Source of the DNA: Prorocentrum cordatum
Lineage: Eukaryota; Sar; Dinophyceae; Prorocentrales; Prorocentraceae
Assembly (NCBI GenBank): GCA_963575745.1
Contig: CAUYUJ010001447.1
Location: forward strand, 1,333,680 to 1,397,679
Direction of reading: 5' to 3'
Length of the DNA: 64,000 bases
Shown: piece after piece, positions 11,301 through 21,539 of the stretch
Layout: every line of letters starts with the position of its first letter
Numbering within the stretch: the first letter of the stretch is position 1
Notes under the pieces: generated by a model
Seen by the model: the letters and a program-made list of their open reading frames with translations, nothing else
Databases searched by the model: none
Told to the model about the DNA's origin: nothing
Translations under genes and position numbers: made by a program

Positions 11301-11965
11301 TCGTCGTCGTCGTTGTCGTCGGTTGTCGTCCGCTGCCGTCCGTCGCCCGTCCGTCCGTCCGTCCGTCCGTCCGTCCGTCGTCGTCCGTCGCCCACGTCGT
11401 CTATCATCGTCGTCGTCCGCCATCGTCGTCGTCCGTCGTCGTCGTCGTCCACCGTCGTCGTCGTCCGTTGCTGTCCGTTGTCGTCGTCGTGGTCGTCGTC
11501 GTCGTCCGTCGTCGCCCGTTCGTCGTCGCTGTCGCCCGTCGTCGTCGCCCGTCGTCGTCGTCGTCGTCGTCCGTCGTCGTCGTCGTCCATCATCGTCGTC
11601 GTCGCCCCTCTTTGAATTCGTCGTCGTCGTTGTCGTCCTCGCCGTCGTCGACATCTGCCGTCGTCGTCCGTCGTCGTCGCCCGTCGTCGTCGTCCGTCGT
11701 CGTCGTCGTCGTAATCGTCGTCGTCCGTTGTCGTCGTTGTCGTCGTCGTCCGTCGTCGTCGTCGTCGTCCGGCGTCATTGTCGTCGTCCGCGGTCGTGGT
11801 CGTCTGTAATCATCGGTGTCCGTCTGTGGTCATCGGTGTCCGTCGTCGTTGTCGGTGTCCGTCGCGTCGTTCGCCCGTGGTCGTGGTCGTCGGTGTCCGT
11901 CGTCGTCGTCGTCGTCGGCGTCGGCCGTCGTCGTCGTCGACGTCGTCGTCGTCGTCTTCTCCGCC
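11300..11965. repeat. CGT microsatellite with CCGT patch
   Basis: (CGT)n is interspersed with CCGTCCGT runs (perfect at about 11349-11385) and longer GGTGTCCGT units near 11815-11905. No gene. Confidence 0.9.
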
Positions 11966-12239
11966 TCCTCCTCCTCCTCTTCCGTTTCTTCCTCCTTCTC
12001 CTCCTCCTCGTTTTTCTCCTTGCTGACATGCTTTTGCCCACGGCCGTCGAGGATCGAGGCAGGGCGTTTTCGGGCGTTTTCGGTGAACTTTGGCCGTCGT
12101 CGGCCTCCTGGAGCCCAGGGGCCTACTGGGGTTTCGCGGGGGGCGCTGCCTGGCTAGCCCCGACATTGCCCTGGCGCGGCTCCCATGCCGCGCTTTTGCG
12201 CACAACGAGTTTGGAGAATTTGTCGCCCCCTGGCCCCCA

Positions 12240-12790
12240 GCAGCTCCCTCTAAACAACGGCCAAGACTCGCAGTCTGAGCGCAAAGTCGCGCTCCTGGGC
12301 GCCCGCGCGCCCAGAATTGCAGTCTGTGCTCAATTCTGCGGTCTTGGGCCGAGGCGCGCCCAGATATGTAATCTGAGCGTAAATTCGCGCCTCTTGGCAT
12401 CAGCGCGCCCAGACATGCATTCTGAGTTCTTTTTCTGCGGTCTGGGACCGAGGCGCGCCCAGATTCGCATTCTGAGTGCAAATTCGCGCTCCTGGGCGCC
12501 CCCCCGCCCGTAGTTGTTTTCTCAGCTCATTTGTGTGGTCTGTGACCGAAGCGCGCCTAGATTCGCATTCTGAGCGCGAATTCGCGCGTCAGCGCGCTCA
12601 GAATTGCAGTCTGAGCTCATTTGTGCGTTCTGGCGCCGAGGCACGCCCAGATTCTTTGCAATCTGAGCGCTCGTGCTCCGAGGCGTCCGCGCGCCCAGAA
12701 TTGCATTCTGGGCTCATTTTTGCGTCGTGGCACCGCCCAGGTTCGCAATCTGAGCGCAAATGCGCGCTCCTGGGGGCACTGGAGCATCTC
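12240..12790 (+). repeat. Degenerate tandem repeat, period about 60 bp
   Basis: Repeats of GCGCGCCCAGAATTGCAGTC and TCTGAGCGCAAATTCGCGC occur about nine times, with variants such as CAGATATGTAATCTGAGCG. Spacing is irregular, near 55-65 bp. Predicted proteins contain the same repeat and are not credible genes. Confidence 0.75.
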
Positions 12791-13727
12791 AGAGGACGGC
12801 TACGAGAATCGTCCTGGGCGTGATTTCGCGGACCGCACGAGCTAGAAAGAGTGGCTACGGACACTCTGGGGCGCTCGGGGTCGGATGTGCGCAGGCGGCA
12901 GAAGCTAGTCCTTGATGGGGGGGCATTGGCTAACCCCCCACCTGCACGCAACGGGGGCGGGGGTGCTTTGCACTTGTGCAGCGCGCCTGTCCTCGACCGA
13001 CCCCGGGGGGCCCGCGCCCCAAACGGCGCGTAATCGAAATATCGATGCTGACGCCCTTTCACCAGAGAACTCAGAATTAAATTCTGGTGTAGCTCGTAAA
13101 AATTGGGCTCTGGCCACTGGCCATTTGGTCCGCTACGGGCGGATTTCTTAGGCGCAATTTTCGGGCAGTCCGAACAATTTCAGGGCGACGACGTCCGTCT
13201 GCATTAGCGTGGGATGAGCGGAAGCCCCCTCGCGTGCTGCCACTTGGCCAAAGCAGGCCTTGGTACGCTGAAAATGACTCCCTACTCACTCTGGCCCGGC
13301 GGAGGGGCAGGGGCAGGGAGACCCATGTAGTTCCCCTGGCCGCTGAGCGGTCAATGGGGTTCGACTGGGATCGGCGTGGCACTGCTGTTGTTTGCGTGGT
13401 TTCGCGCCAAGGTGACCGGAGTGGCCCCCCTGGCCGCGATGGACGTCGAAGGGGGGTCGCCGGGATGTGCAGCAGCGAGAGCTGTGCGAATTTGCGTCCA
13501 GGGAAGGCGGAGCGGAGCGGAGGACTCTCTCCCCTTCCTTCCTTCGTGCTGGGGCTCAAGCGGCCGACGTGCCGTTGTGACAGCTGGGCGCGATCGGAAA
13601 ACTGGCTGCTGGACGCAGGTGGGGGTGCTCAAGGGGCTGAAACGGTGGTGCGCCCATGTCCCACAGAGGGAACGGCCGCGTCAGTCGCGTTGCCATAGGC
13701 TCCAGGCGTTGTCGACATTACCCCGTG
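12791..13727. other. Unassigned stretch left of the DIRS element
   Basis: About 930 bp of mixed-composition DNA. A plus-strand frame at about 13234-13698 and overlapping frames lack recognisable motifs. The segment could be unique host DNA, or the outer part of the DIRS element if its true end lies further left than the A1 repeat. Confidence 0.4.
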
Positions 13728-13758
13728 TTTCATTCCCCCTAAAGCAAAGGTTTCGATG
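13728..13758 (+). repeat. DIRS split direct repeat A1
   Basis: A 31-bp sequence matches A2 (19272-19302) at 29 positions. The shared core is CCCCCTAAA.CAAAGGTTT followed by CGATG. It marks the presumed left end of the element. Confidence 0.75.
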
Positions 13759-14026
13759 AAGGCATCTTTGGACGGGGCTGCCTGCGACCATGATTACATA
13801 ATCAGACGTATGGTTGCTCGTGGCATGTCTGTGGCCAGCTCTCTCTCTCTCTCTGCTTCGCCGGGAGAGAGCCTCCAGGTTTTACCTGCGGCGTGCGAGG
13901 ATGAAGTGCCCCTCGTGCAAGGAGTGAAACATGCGCATGTCCATGCATTGGCTCTTCCGGAGTCGTCTGGGCTCAGAGTGATTGACTGCTCTTTGCGTCC
14001 ACGCTCTCGCCCACCACCTGCTGTAG

Positions 14027-16507
14027 CACTCGGAGTCACCGCATCATGCCCTTGAGTCAGGAAAGGCGCAGTCTTTGATCGCCAAGGTTCCAGAGGGCAA
14101 GTGGCTGAAGTTGTCGAGCAGTGCCATCGAAGAGTGGCCCCACTTCGTTGCGGACGCAAACGAGCCAATCAGCCAGGACGAGGTGTTTTATGCCAGTGTC
14201 GCCCGAGTGATGTCCGAACAGATGGGCTCAGCAGCGCCGTCGGACTTCGCGGACCCGCAGATGCGCACTTTCATCATCGAAGGCATCCGCGCAAACACCA
14301 TGCCGTTCCAAGACGACCCTGAGGGATCGGAGTGGAAAGATGTGCGACTCACCCCTGCGCACATCACGGCTGCTCTTAAAGTGCAAGCTCGGGCAGCAGG
14401 GTCTCAGAGCAACGGCCCGGCTGGCAGCGTTGAGCCTGGCACCAGGACCTCGCCAGAGCACCTGGCGAAGGCGATCGAGGCGCTTGCAAAGGCAACGCAA
14501 GAGCGAGACCAGCCCAAGAAGGAATACTTGTCTTTCAACTTGAAACAGCGGCTGGACGAGCTCGGTCTCGGAAACCCCCCTAAAGATATGATGCCCTCGG
14601 AGGAGGGTACGATTCGGTTGGAGAAAGCCAGCAAGGTCGCACGGGACCAGGGCCGCCTTTATATTGGGTCGGCAGAGGGAGAGGACCTCCAAGTCTCCTT
14701 TCGCCCGCCCTGGTCGCGCGCGCCCAAGATCGACGCGGCCGTCGGCGACGGCAGCTTCGAGGAGAAGCTGCGCAGCGCGGTAGAGGCGAAGAAAACGAGG
14801 AGCTTGGAGGACAGGACCACTTTTGTGGGATTTGCTACGTTCTATGGACATATCCTGGACTGGGGCGCGAAGATGGTCCTCACGAAGGCCATCACCTCCA
14901 CGCAGTTGCTCGCGTACCAGATCGTACTCACCCGGGTGTGCACACACTACGATCTCTTGCTCAGACAGAAGCTCGCCCGGGAGCTTGAAAGGGACGAGCG
15001 GTCGCAGATAGAGACGCCCCTGTGCACTCTGGACCGGGACGTGCTGGCGGACGCGAAGAACAGCGCTGAAAAGCGCGTGAAAGAGACCGCGAAGGCGGCC
15101 ACGAAGACGGGCCAGGCCTCTGGCTCCCAGCCGTCGCGGCCGGCACCCGCTTCCAGCAAGGGGGGCGGCAAGGGGCACCCCAAGGGAGGCAAGCTGCCCG
15201 CCCAGAACCCCAAGGGGCGCCAGGTCCACTCTCCTGTGCGTTCGCGCAGCCCCAAGGGGAACGCTGGGTCCGTCGGTTTTGCCACGGATCTGCATGAATT
15301 ACAAGCTGAAGTGAACAGCTTGTTGCAAGATGTACATAGACTTGCTAACATGTCGCCAGTAAGCCATTTCGAGTGGGCGTTTGCCCTGCCTCCTTGCTTA
15401 GGCATCTTCCGTGTACCTGCCAGCGCGCACAGCTCAGTTCTTCATGAAAGTGGGGACAGGAGCTCTTTACACAGCTTCCGGGCGTCTGCCTTCGCTTTCT
15501 GGCGCGAACGCAAGCGAGTGGCAGATTTTGAATGGCAGCGGGAGTTCAGAACACTCCCAGCACACGTGCAAGCCGTTCTAGGTCCGGACAACAACTTGCT
15601 TTTGCTGGCAGAGATGCTGGAGGCATCCAATAGCCCAGACGCTCAATTAGTTAAAAAATTAAGGCGTGGTTTCAAGCTCGTTGGGGAGACCCCCCCGAGC
15701 GGCGCGCTCCCCGAATGCTCACCTGTTCCGCCCTTGTCGTTAGAGGAACTCTGGCGACGCGCCCCTGCGAACAACGCAGCGCTGATTTTGAGAGCGGCTT
15801 CTTCTACCCTGTCGGATGAAGAAGCGGCAGCATCACTGCGGGCGCAGACGGCAGCCGAGGTGGTGGCAGGTAAAGCTAGATGGACGCCGTTGTCGGCGAC
15901 ACTCAGCGAGGCGGCGCGTTCTCCACGTTTCGGAGTTGACGAGGGGTGGAAGTTTAAGGGTTCATCTTTTGTGCGCGCTGTCCGCGCCATTGATGATTTT
16001 CACGCTTCCAATGTGAACGAAGCCACGCAAGTCGAGAAGCAGGTGCGCCACGAGCACCTCGACGCACTAGTAGCAATTGGCCAAGGCATCTGGGAAGCAA
16101 GTGGGCCAGATAGAGGCCCAGCAACACTTCGTCTTCGCAAGGATGACGTTGTAGGCGCATACAAGACTTTGCCGATTTGCGCGGAGGACCTGCCTTGCGC
16201 TGCGGCCGTTACAGAGGGCACGGCGCAAACAGGCTTCGCGTTGCAGCACTTTTCTTGCCCGTTTGGGGCTGTTGCAAGCGTGCGTGCACGGCGCCGCGTC
16301 GGTGCTGCGCTCCAACACGTGCTTGTAGAGCTGTTCCGCATTTTATACCCGCGTTTTGTCGATGACTTCTTCGGCGTCGACCGCGCGGCGCCGGGAGATA
16401 CTGCCCTCACAGGACCGAGTGGTGCTGCATTTCTTGCGCGCGAAGTCGTGCGAGACTTGTTGGGTTGGCAGCTGGGCGACGCGAAAGCTGTCACCGACGC
16501 TCTGTAG
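14027..16507 (+). CDS. DIRS gag-like region plus reverse transcriptase
   Basis: This is an open frame of 826 codons from just after an in-frame TAG (14024) to TAG at 16505-16507. No ATG precedes the conserved-looking part, so the true start is unknown. Upstream frame shift, splicing or loss of the start are all possible. The N-terminal ~420 residues have no recognised enzyme motif, include helical segments, and end in a basic Gly/Lys-rich stretch (about 15160-15225), as expected of a nucleic-acid-binding gag. RT motifs follow: KDDVVGAYKTLP near 16141-16175 (motif A), CPFGAVASV near 16257-16283 (motif B), and FVDDFF at 16355-16372 (catalytic YxDD equivalent). The frame ends just after the RT palm. 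The continuation (AVILGIQVALDD) lies in another frame, which points to a frameshift near 16500. Confidence 0.8.
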   Translation, partial: HSESPHHALESGKAQSLIAKVPEGKWLKLSSSAIEEWPHFVADANEPISQDEVFYASVARVMSEQMGSAAPSDFADPQMRTFIIEGIRANTMPFQDDPEGSEWKDVRLTPAHITAALKVQARAAGSQSNGPAGSVEPGTRTSPEHLAKAIEALAKATQERDQPKKEYLSFNLKQRLDELGLGNPPKDMMPSEEGTIRLEKASKVARDQGRLYIGSAEGEDLQVSFRPPWSRAPKIDAAVGDGSFEEKLRSAVEAKKTRSLEDRTTFVGFATFYGHILDWGAKMVLTKAITSTQLLAYQIVLTRVCTHYDLLLRQKLARELERDERSQIETPLCTLDRDVLADAKNSAEKRVKETAKAATKTGQASGSQPSRPAPASSKGGGKGHPKGGKLPAQNPKGRQVHSPVRSRSPKGNAGSVGFATDLHELQAEVNSLLQDVHRLANMSPVSHFEWAFALPPCLGIFRVPASAHSSVLHESGDRSSLHSFRASAFAFWRERKRVADFEWQREFRTLPAHVQAVLGPDNNLLLLAEMLEASNSPDAQLVKKLRRGFKLVGETPPSGALPECSPVPPLSLEELWRRAPANNAALILRAASSTLSDEEAAASLRAQTAAEVVAGKARWTPLSATLSEAARSPRFGVDEGWKFKGSSFVRAVRAIDDFHASNVNEATQVEKQVRHEHLDALVAIGQGIWEASGPDRGPATLRLRKDDVVGAYKTLPICAEDLPCAAAVTEGTAQTGFALQHFSCPFGAVASVRARRRVGAALQHVLVELFRILYPRFVDDFFGVDRAAPGDTALTGPSGAAFLAREVVRDLLGWQLGDAKAVTDAL

Positions 16508-17468
16508 CCGTAATTCTCGGCATCCAGGTTGCCCTGGATGATGCCCGGGAGCTTTTTGTTTTTAGCATTCCCGAGGAAAAGCGCGTGAAGTGGATTGCTG
16601 AGATCGATAAGATTCTCGAATTGTCGCCGGCGCTGGCCCGGAAGCTAGCAGGGAAACTGAGTTGGGGAGCAACGATGGTGTTTGGCAGGAGCGCAAGAGT
16701 GTATCTTGCAGCTCTGTTCTTCCACTCGGCCCGTCGTCTCTCCAAACTCTCTCTGCGCCTGCGCCGGGCTCTCCACTGGTGGCTTCGCTTTTTGCAATCG
16801 AAGCCTCGCCGCGAGATGCCCTACCTGCCAGCTGCGCGGCCCCGGTTGGTCATTTATACCGACGCAGCGGGGTGCGGAGCACTCGCGTGGGTTCTCGCGC
16901 AGGGCAACCAAAAGCAGTTCGCCAGAGCGTGGGTCCCGCGATGGCTTCGCGAAAGAGTGAAGCCGCGCCGGCAGCAAATCGGCACGTGGGAGCTCATTGC
17001 TGCGGTGTGTGGCCTTTGGCACGCGTACACCTTTCTGGAGCCAGGGTTGGAGATTTTGTTATTCGTGGATTCCAACCCAGCGCTAGGGGCATTGCTCAAA
17101 GGGACGTCCAGGCAGATCGATTGGAATGCTTTAGGACGTCCATTTGGTTCGCGGCAGCAGACAGGGGCGACGTCTTGTGCCCCTTCCGTGCGCCGTCTGC
17201 TCAGAACCTTGCAGACGCCCCGTCCAGAGCCCATGAAGATCCAGACAAACTGCGCACTCTGCTCGAGCAAGGGTTCGAGGAGGTGCACTGGCGCTGGCCG
17301 GAAGCAAGCGTTTGGGACGAGCTCTGGCGAGGACAGACGCGAGCGCAGGAGGGAAAAAGTTGCACGCAACAGTTGACCGTCGTGGCCTTCCCTTCTGGCT
17401 TCGCGGCCGCCTGCCTGTCGCAGCCTGCGCCCTCATTCCGTAGCCGGTTGGGCACAAGCGTTTCTTGA
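16500..17468 (+). pseudogene. DIRS RT C-terminus and RNase H domain, frameshifted
   Basis: The RT thumb continues in frame 1 from about 16500. RNase H residues are visible: Asp in VIYTDAAG (16861-16863), Glu in GTWELIAAV (16990-16992) and Asp in LLFVDSNPAL (17068-17070). Near 17125 the reading shifts again to frame 3, which carries the closing NLADAPSR motif (17204-17227) with the last catalytic Asp. It ends at TGA 17466-17468. All four acidic positions survive, but the two frameshifts separate them, so this copy should not make an active polyprotein. The terminal TGA overlaps the ATG of the recombinase frame. Confidence 0.75.
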
Positions 17469-18988
17469 TGGCCTTCCAGTTTATCGATGCTTCCCGGCGG
17501 CGCCATCTGGAGGCCGCCCGGGGCGCGCAGGTGCCGCAGCAGACTCCTGTGCCAACAGAGCTGAAGGCATGGTTCCAGAGTGTGCTGGCCCGGACGCCAG
17601 CTTCGTGCCATCCGGCATCGCCTGACGCAGTCTTGCAGGCGCTGGCAGATTCTAGTGCTGTTCATGGCGGCGACCTCCAAGGACTCTCAGCAGCAGAGTT
17701 GCGAGAAGTGTGGCCGCCTCTCAGAACGCTGTCCGATGACTTCCTGCGTTCCGTGTCGTGGCAGACGGGCGCGCGCGGCTCAAGCGCCGTCGTGCCCAAG
17801 CTGAAAAGACACAAGCCAGAACGCTTTTGTGAGCAAGAACTGCCTCCCGGGAGGCCGGCTGCCAGGGCGGCGGCCGACGGGTTTTCTGCAGCAGTGGAAG
17901 TTTTGGTGCAGGCCAGAGCTCAGAGATGTGCGCCTCCCGCTGATGTCCTGGCGCAATCAATTTCTGTCATTTGCAGAGCGCCAGCTCCGGGACTGCATGA
18001 CGGCGCCGCACCTCTGCCATCGGCGAGAGCGCGGTGGCTGGCGCAAATTCCAGCGGAGCGTCGCGACGATGTGCTCCGCGGCCGCTTGCTGCTCCAGGAA
18101 ATGGAAAACTGGCGACAGAGTGGACAAGGCTACGCATCAGCTGTGCGATTGTGGGGCAAGCTGGCAGCGGCAACTGGCGTACCAGAGTGGCCGCCTGATC
18201 AGGTGGTGCTCGCAGCGCTTGTATTTGCAGTCCCACGGGCGTCCACGCTCTCCCGGTACTGTTCCCATTTGCGGTCCACGCTCAGGCTTATACAGGCGCC
18301 TTTGGGGTCGCTGGCTGACACGAGTATGCTAGTCAAAGGCGCCCAGAAGAGCTGCACTTCTGCGCCGCGCCTCAAGGCCACTGCGTCTGCGAGGCAGACC
18401 CGCGAACTCGCGGGCTACGCCCGGGACGTGTTGCAAGACGCGGAGCTCGCAGACAGTTGGGTCGTGGCCAGACATTTCACATTGAGGTATGGCTGTGAAG
18501 AACTTAAACTAGGTGCCGACCCGTCCCACTCTGAAGTGCGTTGCCACGTCCGTGACAATGTGTCTGAGGTTACCGTCATTTTGCACAGAAGGAAAATGCA
18601 AGACAAATCTGTGCATGTGGTGAGGCAGTGCATTTGCAAGTCCGCATCGCCAGACTTGTGCGGGGTCTGCGTCTTGCGTTGACGTTGCGGCCAGGGAGCA
18701 GTACTTCCAGTCCTCCAGTACGACAGGGCTTTAGCAGCATTGAAAACTGCAGCTCTAGCACTTGGTTTCCCCAGAGGAGCAGAATGGGGCACCCGCTGCT
18801 TCCGCCGCGGTTTGGCCAATGACGCCCTGCGCCATGGGGGAGTGCCAGCCTTGTTTTATTCAGGCGGCTGGCGTGGCTTAGCTGCGTTCGGCTACGCCGC
18901 GGCGCAGACGAAGGGGGAAGTTCTGGCTGCTAAGTGGGCAGCAGAGTTTTCCGACTCGTCAGACGATGGATCAGGCGTAGGGAGTTGA
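17468..18988 (+). pseudogene. DIRS tyrosine recombinase with internal stop
   Basis: The frame starts at ATG 17468-17470, within the TGATG overlap with the preceding frame. It runs to TGA 18986-18988 with one in-frame TGA at 18680-18682, followed by an Arg codon in the same frame. A single C-to-T change from CGA would explain the stop. A core-binding-like helical region spans about 18060-18320. Catalytic positions are Arg in TLRYGCEELKLG (18485-18487), Lys in HRRKMQDK (18593-18595), RCFR where HxxR is expected (18794-18805, first position CGC instead of a His codon), Trp in GGWRG (18869-18871) and Tyr in AFGY (18893-18895). In the intact element this enzyme would integrate a circular DNA intermediate. 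The His-to-Arg change and the stop suggest inactivity. Confidence 0.8.
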
Positions 18989-19167
18989 GGAAAACAACGG
19001 CAAAATGCTATCTGGCTGGCGCTACTCCGCGCGAGCCCTGCTTGTCCCAAGTCCAGGAGGTCCGGGATTTGAAAACGGAGCGATGCTCCAGAATTCACGC
19101 GGGGATCCGGGCCCGAGTCGCCTACATCGGGAGTGTTATGGACAGGGCGAGTCGAGCCCTCACCATT

Positions 19168-19264
19168 GGGGCGCTTCTCTCGGGGCTCTCACTCGCCTGT
19201 CGCGCCGGCAGCGTCCAGATTCCTGGCCCACTGCAGGCGCGCCCACTCCACCAGAAGGCGGGCA
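19168..19264 (+). repeat. DIRS split direct repeat B1
   Basis: A 97-bp sequence is identical to B2 (19736-19832) except for one C/T difference at 19193/19761. It lies 180 bp after the recombinase stop and 7 bp before A2. Confidence 0.9.
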
Positions 19265-19271
19265 AGTAGAT

Positions 19272-19302
19272 TTTCATACCCCCTAAACCAAAGGTTTCGA
19301 TG
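19272..19302 (+). repeat. DIRS split direct repeat A2
   Basis: The internal copy of A1 has two mismatches in 31 bp. In this copy AAACC and GGTTT form a short inverted repeat around AAA, which the G in A1 interrupts. Confidence 0.75.
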
Positions 19303-19735
19303 GGGAGGAAAATCTAAAGCCCCGCCTGACGTAAAACGGTTGGTAGATTCATCAGTTGATGGCTTTAACCGTGTACGTAAACTCGTGGGCAGTCACGGCT
19401 TGGGCTCCCGACGGAGCGGCGGATTTCTTCCAAGGCCTGGTTGGCTCCAGCTCGGAGCAGCGGTGGTCTTCGACAACTCCGGAGGCCGATCGGGGCACCG
19501 CCCGGCTCGGGGGCGGGATAGCAAGTTCCCGGCACCACGGCCGCCGCGGAGCAAGCGCCCTGCGGGGTGCACTCGCTCCACCGGGGGGTCTTTGCAGGCT
19601 CCCAGTGGTCCACAAGGTGGGCCAGGTGCTGTTCACAGCGCCCGTGGTGTTGTTTGTCATCGCCTTCGTCGTTGCCCGCCCGCCCGCCCTTATGGCTTGG
19701 TGTGGCTTCTGGGGAGCGTGGGGCCGGCGCGTGGC

Positions 19736-19832
19736 GGGGCGCTTCTCTCGGGGCTCTCACTTGCCTGTCGCGCCGGCAGCGTCCAGATTCCTGGCCCACT
19801 GCAGGCGCGCCCACTCCACCAGAAGGCGGGCA
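19736..19832 (+). repeat. DIRS split direct repeat B2
   Basis: The right-hand copy of B1 differs at one of 97 positions and marks the presumed right end of the element. The 433 bp between A2 and B2 show no recognised gene and may be a later insertion or a longer A2 whose A1 partner has been lost. Confidence 0.85.
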
Positions 19833-20470
19833 TTTATTGTTTTCTCGTTGGTATTGTCGCTCTGCGACCCGCCTGTTGCGATCCGTCCCAAGACCCGCCA
19901 GCGACCAGCCCACGTCCCGCCCGTGATCCGCGCCCGCCCGGACCTGCGACCGGTCCACTCTGAACCCTGCATCTCGTAACAAGCGGGGGGGCGTTCGCTA
20001 GCAGATTCTGGGAGCCCAGTATGTCCTCGGAACTCCGTTTTCAGAGTGCACCAGCGTGCGCTGGAGTCTGGTTGCCGATGGGAAAGCGTCGATTGAACGT
20101 TGATCTGCGTCGATCGTCGTCTATTGGCGTCGGGCGGCGTCGCTGCGCACGAGCCAGCAAGATGACATGGGAGGCTCCCTAGAGTTGCCACGGAAGGGGG
20201 GCCCTGACATCCAGCCGCTCCAATTTTTGGATGCGTGGGTCTTGGAGGTCCAGACCATTTCCCCGGGGCCAGTTTTGCGCCCCGACTCGTTTTGTTGACG
20301 CTCCCGAGGCCTAGCGAGGGCCAAAACTGCCGACCTCCCGCCGCTCCGATTCTTCGGGAGCGTCGGGTCTCTGGGACCGACGCCTGATCGGTTAGCGATC
20401 GAGATTCGACCCCTGACCAGGGGCAACGTCAGTTCGAGGTTAGGCAGGGGCAGGCGCAACGTTGGGGCAA
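19833..20470. other. Unassigned stretch with a ~180-bp family relic
   Basis: No gene was recognised. A minus-strand fragment of the dispersed ~180-bp repeat lies at about 20225-20350, with the boxes CCCCGGGGCCAGTTTTGC and GACGCTCCCGAGGCC. Paired GGGGCAACGTCAGT boxes are at about 20419 and 20464. Confidence 0.5.
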
Positions 20471-20477
20471 CGTCAGT

Positions 20478-20622
20478 GTGAGGGGAGGAGGAGGAGGAGG
20501 AGGAGGAGGAGGAGGAGGAGGAGGAGGAGGAGGAGGAGGAGGAGGAGGAGGGGGAGGAGGAGGAGGAGGAGGACGAGGAGGACGAGGAGGAGGAGGAGGA
20601 GGAGGAGGAGGAGGAGGTGAGG
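20478..20622. repeat. GGA microsatellite
   Basis: A nearly perfect (GGA)n of about 145 bp with a few GAC interruptions. Predicted poly-Gly and poly-Pro frames are artefacts. Confidence 0.95.
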
Positions 20623-20807
20623 AGACCCGCCCGAGCGCGGCCACAACCTTGCCGCGTGGGCGCACCGCGCCGGGGGGCGGCGAGCGGCGCCGTGGGGCAC
20701 GCAGTGTGGCAGCCCGCGAGGGTATTGAGGCTGCCGGCGGGGGTGGCGCCCCTCCAGCGCTCCTGGCGGAGCACGCGGGAGCCGACCCAGGGATCCGACG
20801 CTCACAA

Positions 20808-21150
20808 AAAAATTGGAGCTGCGGGATTTGGGCGGTTTGGGCTCTCCGGGGGCCCTCGCCGGGCCTCGGGAGCAGCAATCAACGACTCGGGACGAAAAAC
20901 CGGCCCCAGGGAATGGTCTGGACCTCCAGGGCCCACGCATCGAAAAAAGTAGAGCGGCTGGATGTCTGGGGATGCGTTCGTTCCAAGAGATCCAACGCAC
21001 TGCGAAAAGACAGGACTACTCGTTTTGTTCTTCCGCCTTCGGCCTCCAGAGGCCCCCGGCTGGTCCCAGCAGGCTCGTCAAAGAAGGACTCGGGAGTGAA
21101 CAGCCGGCCCCATGGCAGGGGTCGGGGTTTTTGTGGATCGCGCACTGACA
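20808..21150 (+). repeat. Two copies of the ~180-bp dispersed repeat
   Basis: Copy one (20815-20970) has GGGGGCCCTCGCCGGGCC, CAACGACTCGGGACGAAAAAC and GGATGTCTGGG. A more diverged copy two (about 20995-21150) has CTTCGGCCTCCAGAGG, CAAAGAAGGACTCGGG and CGGGGTTTTTGTGG. The same box order recurs throughout the window. Confidence 0.7.
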
Positions 21151-21339
21151 CAGAGCAAGTCGTCGCATGGCTGGGCTGGAGCATCCCACAGATGCCGATG
21201 TCTTCGCATATGGGGTGTGGGTTTGGGAAGCTCTCTCGCCCACCAAGGTGGCCAAGCCAGACGACAAGCCGCGCGCCCAACCCGGGGTGGCGAGCCGTTG
21301 AGCCGCCGCTGCTGCCGAAGGAAGGAGGGAAGGATGCCA

Positions 21340-21530
21340 GGAGCCGGGCGGTGAGAGGAGGAGGGGAACCAGGGTGAAGAGGCGGGAAGGAGGAGAGCGG
21401 CGAGGAGGGGGAGGACGATGAGGAGGATGACAGGGAGGAGAAAGAGGCGGAGGGAGGAGGAGAAAGAGAATAAGTGAGAGGAGGAGGAGGAGGAGGAGGA
21501 GGAGGAGGAGGAGGACGGAAAGGGCGGGGC
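21340..21530. repeat. Purine-rich GGA tract
   Basis: Imperfect GGAGGA/GGAGAG DNA, with a clean (GGA)n at about 21478-21515. No gene. Confidence 0.85.
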
Positions 21531-21539
21531 AAACCCTTC

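Larger units (their letters stand above)
13728..19832 (+). mobile_element. DIRS-order retrotransposon (tyrosine recombinase)
   Basis: In order on the plus strand are a gag-like region with a Gly/Lys-rich basic segment, a reverse transcriptase with FVDDFF, an RNase H domain, and a tyrosine recombinase with R, K, RxxR, W and Y positions. This gene order without an integrase or LTRs is diagnostic of DIRS-like elements. The termini form split direct repeats: A1 (13728-13758), B1 (19168-19264), A2 (19272-19302), B2 (19736-19832). This is the A1-ORFs-B1-A2-B2 plan known for Ngaro/PAT-type DIRS elements, although 433 bp separate A2 from B2. Two frameshifts and one stop make this copy non-autonomous. 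The ends are inferred from the repeats; true junctions could differ slightly. Confidence 0.85.

Noticed and set aside
21478-21515. GGA tract near 21.5 kb as the 3' tail of a LINE
   Set aside because: No RT, endonuclease or zinc motif was found in the adjoining sequence on either strand.
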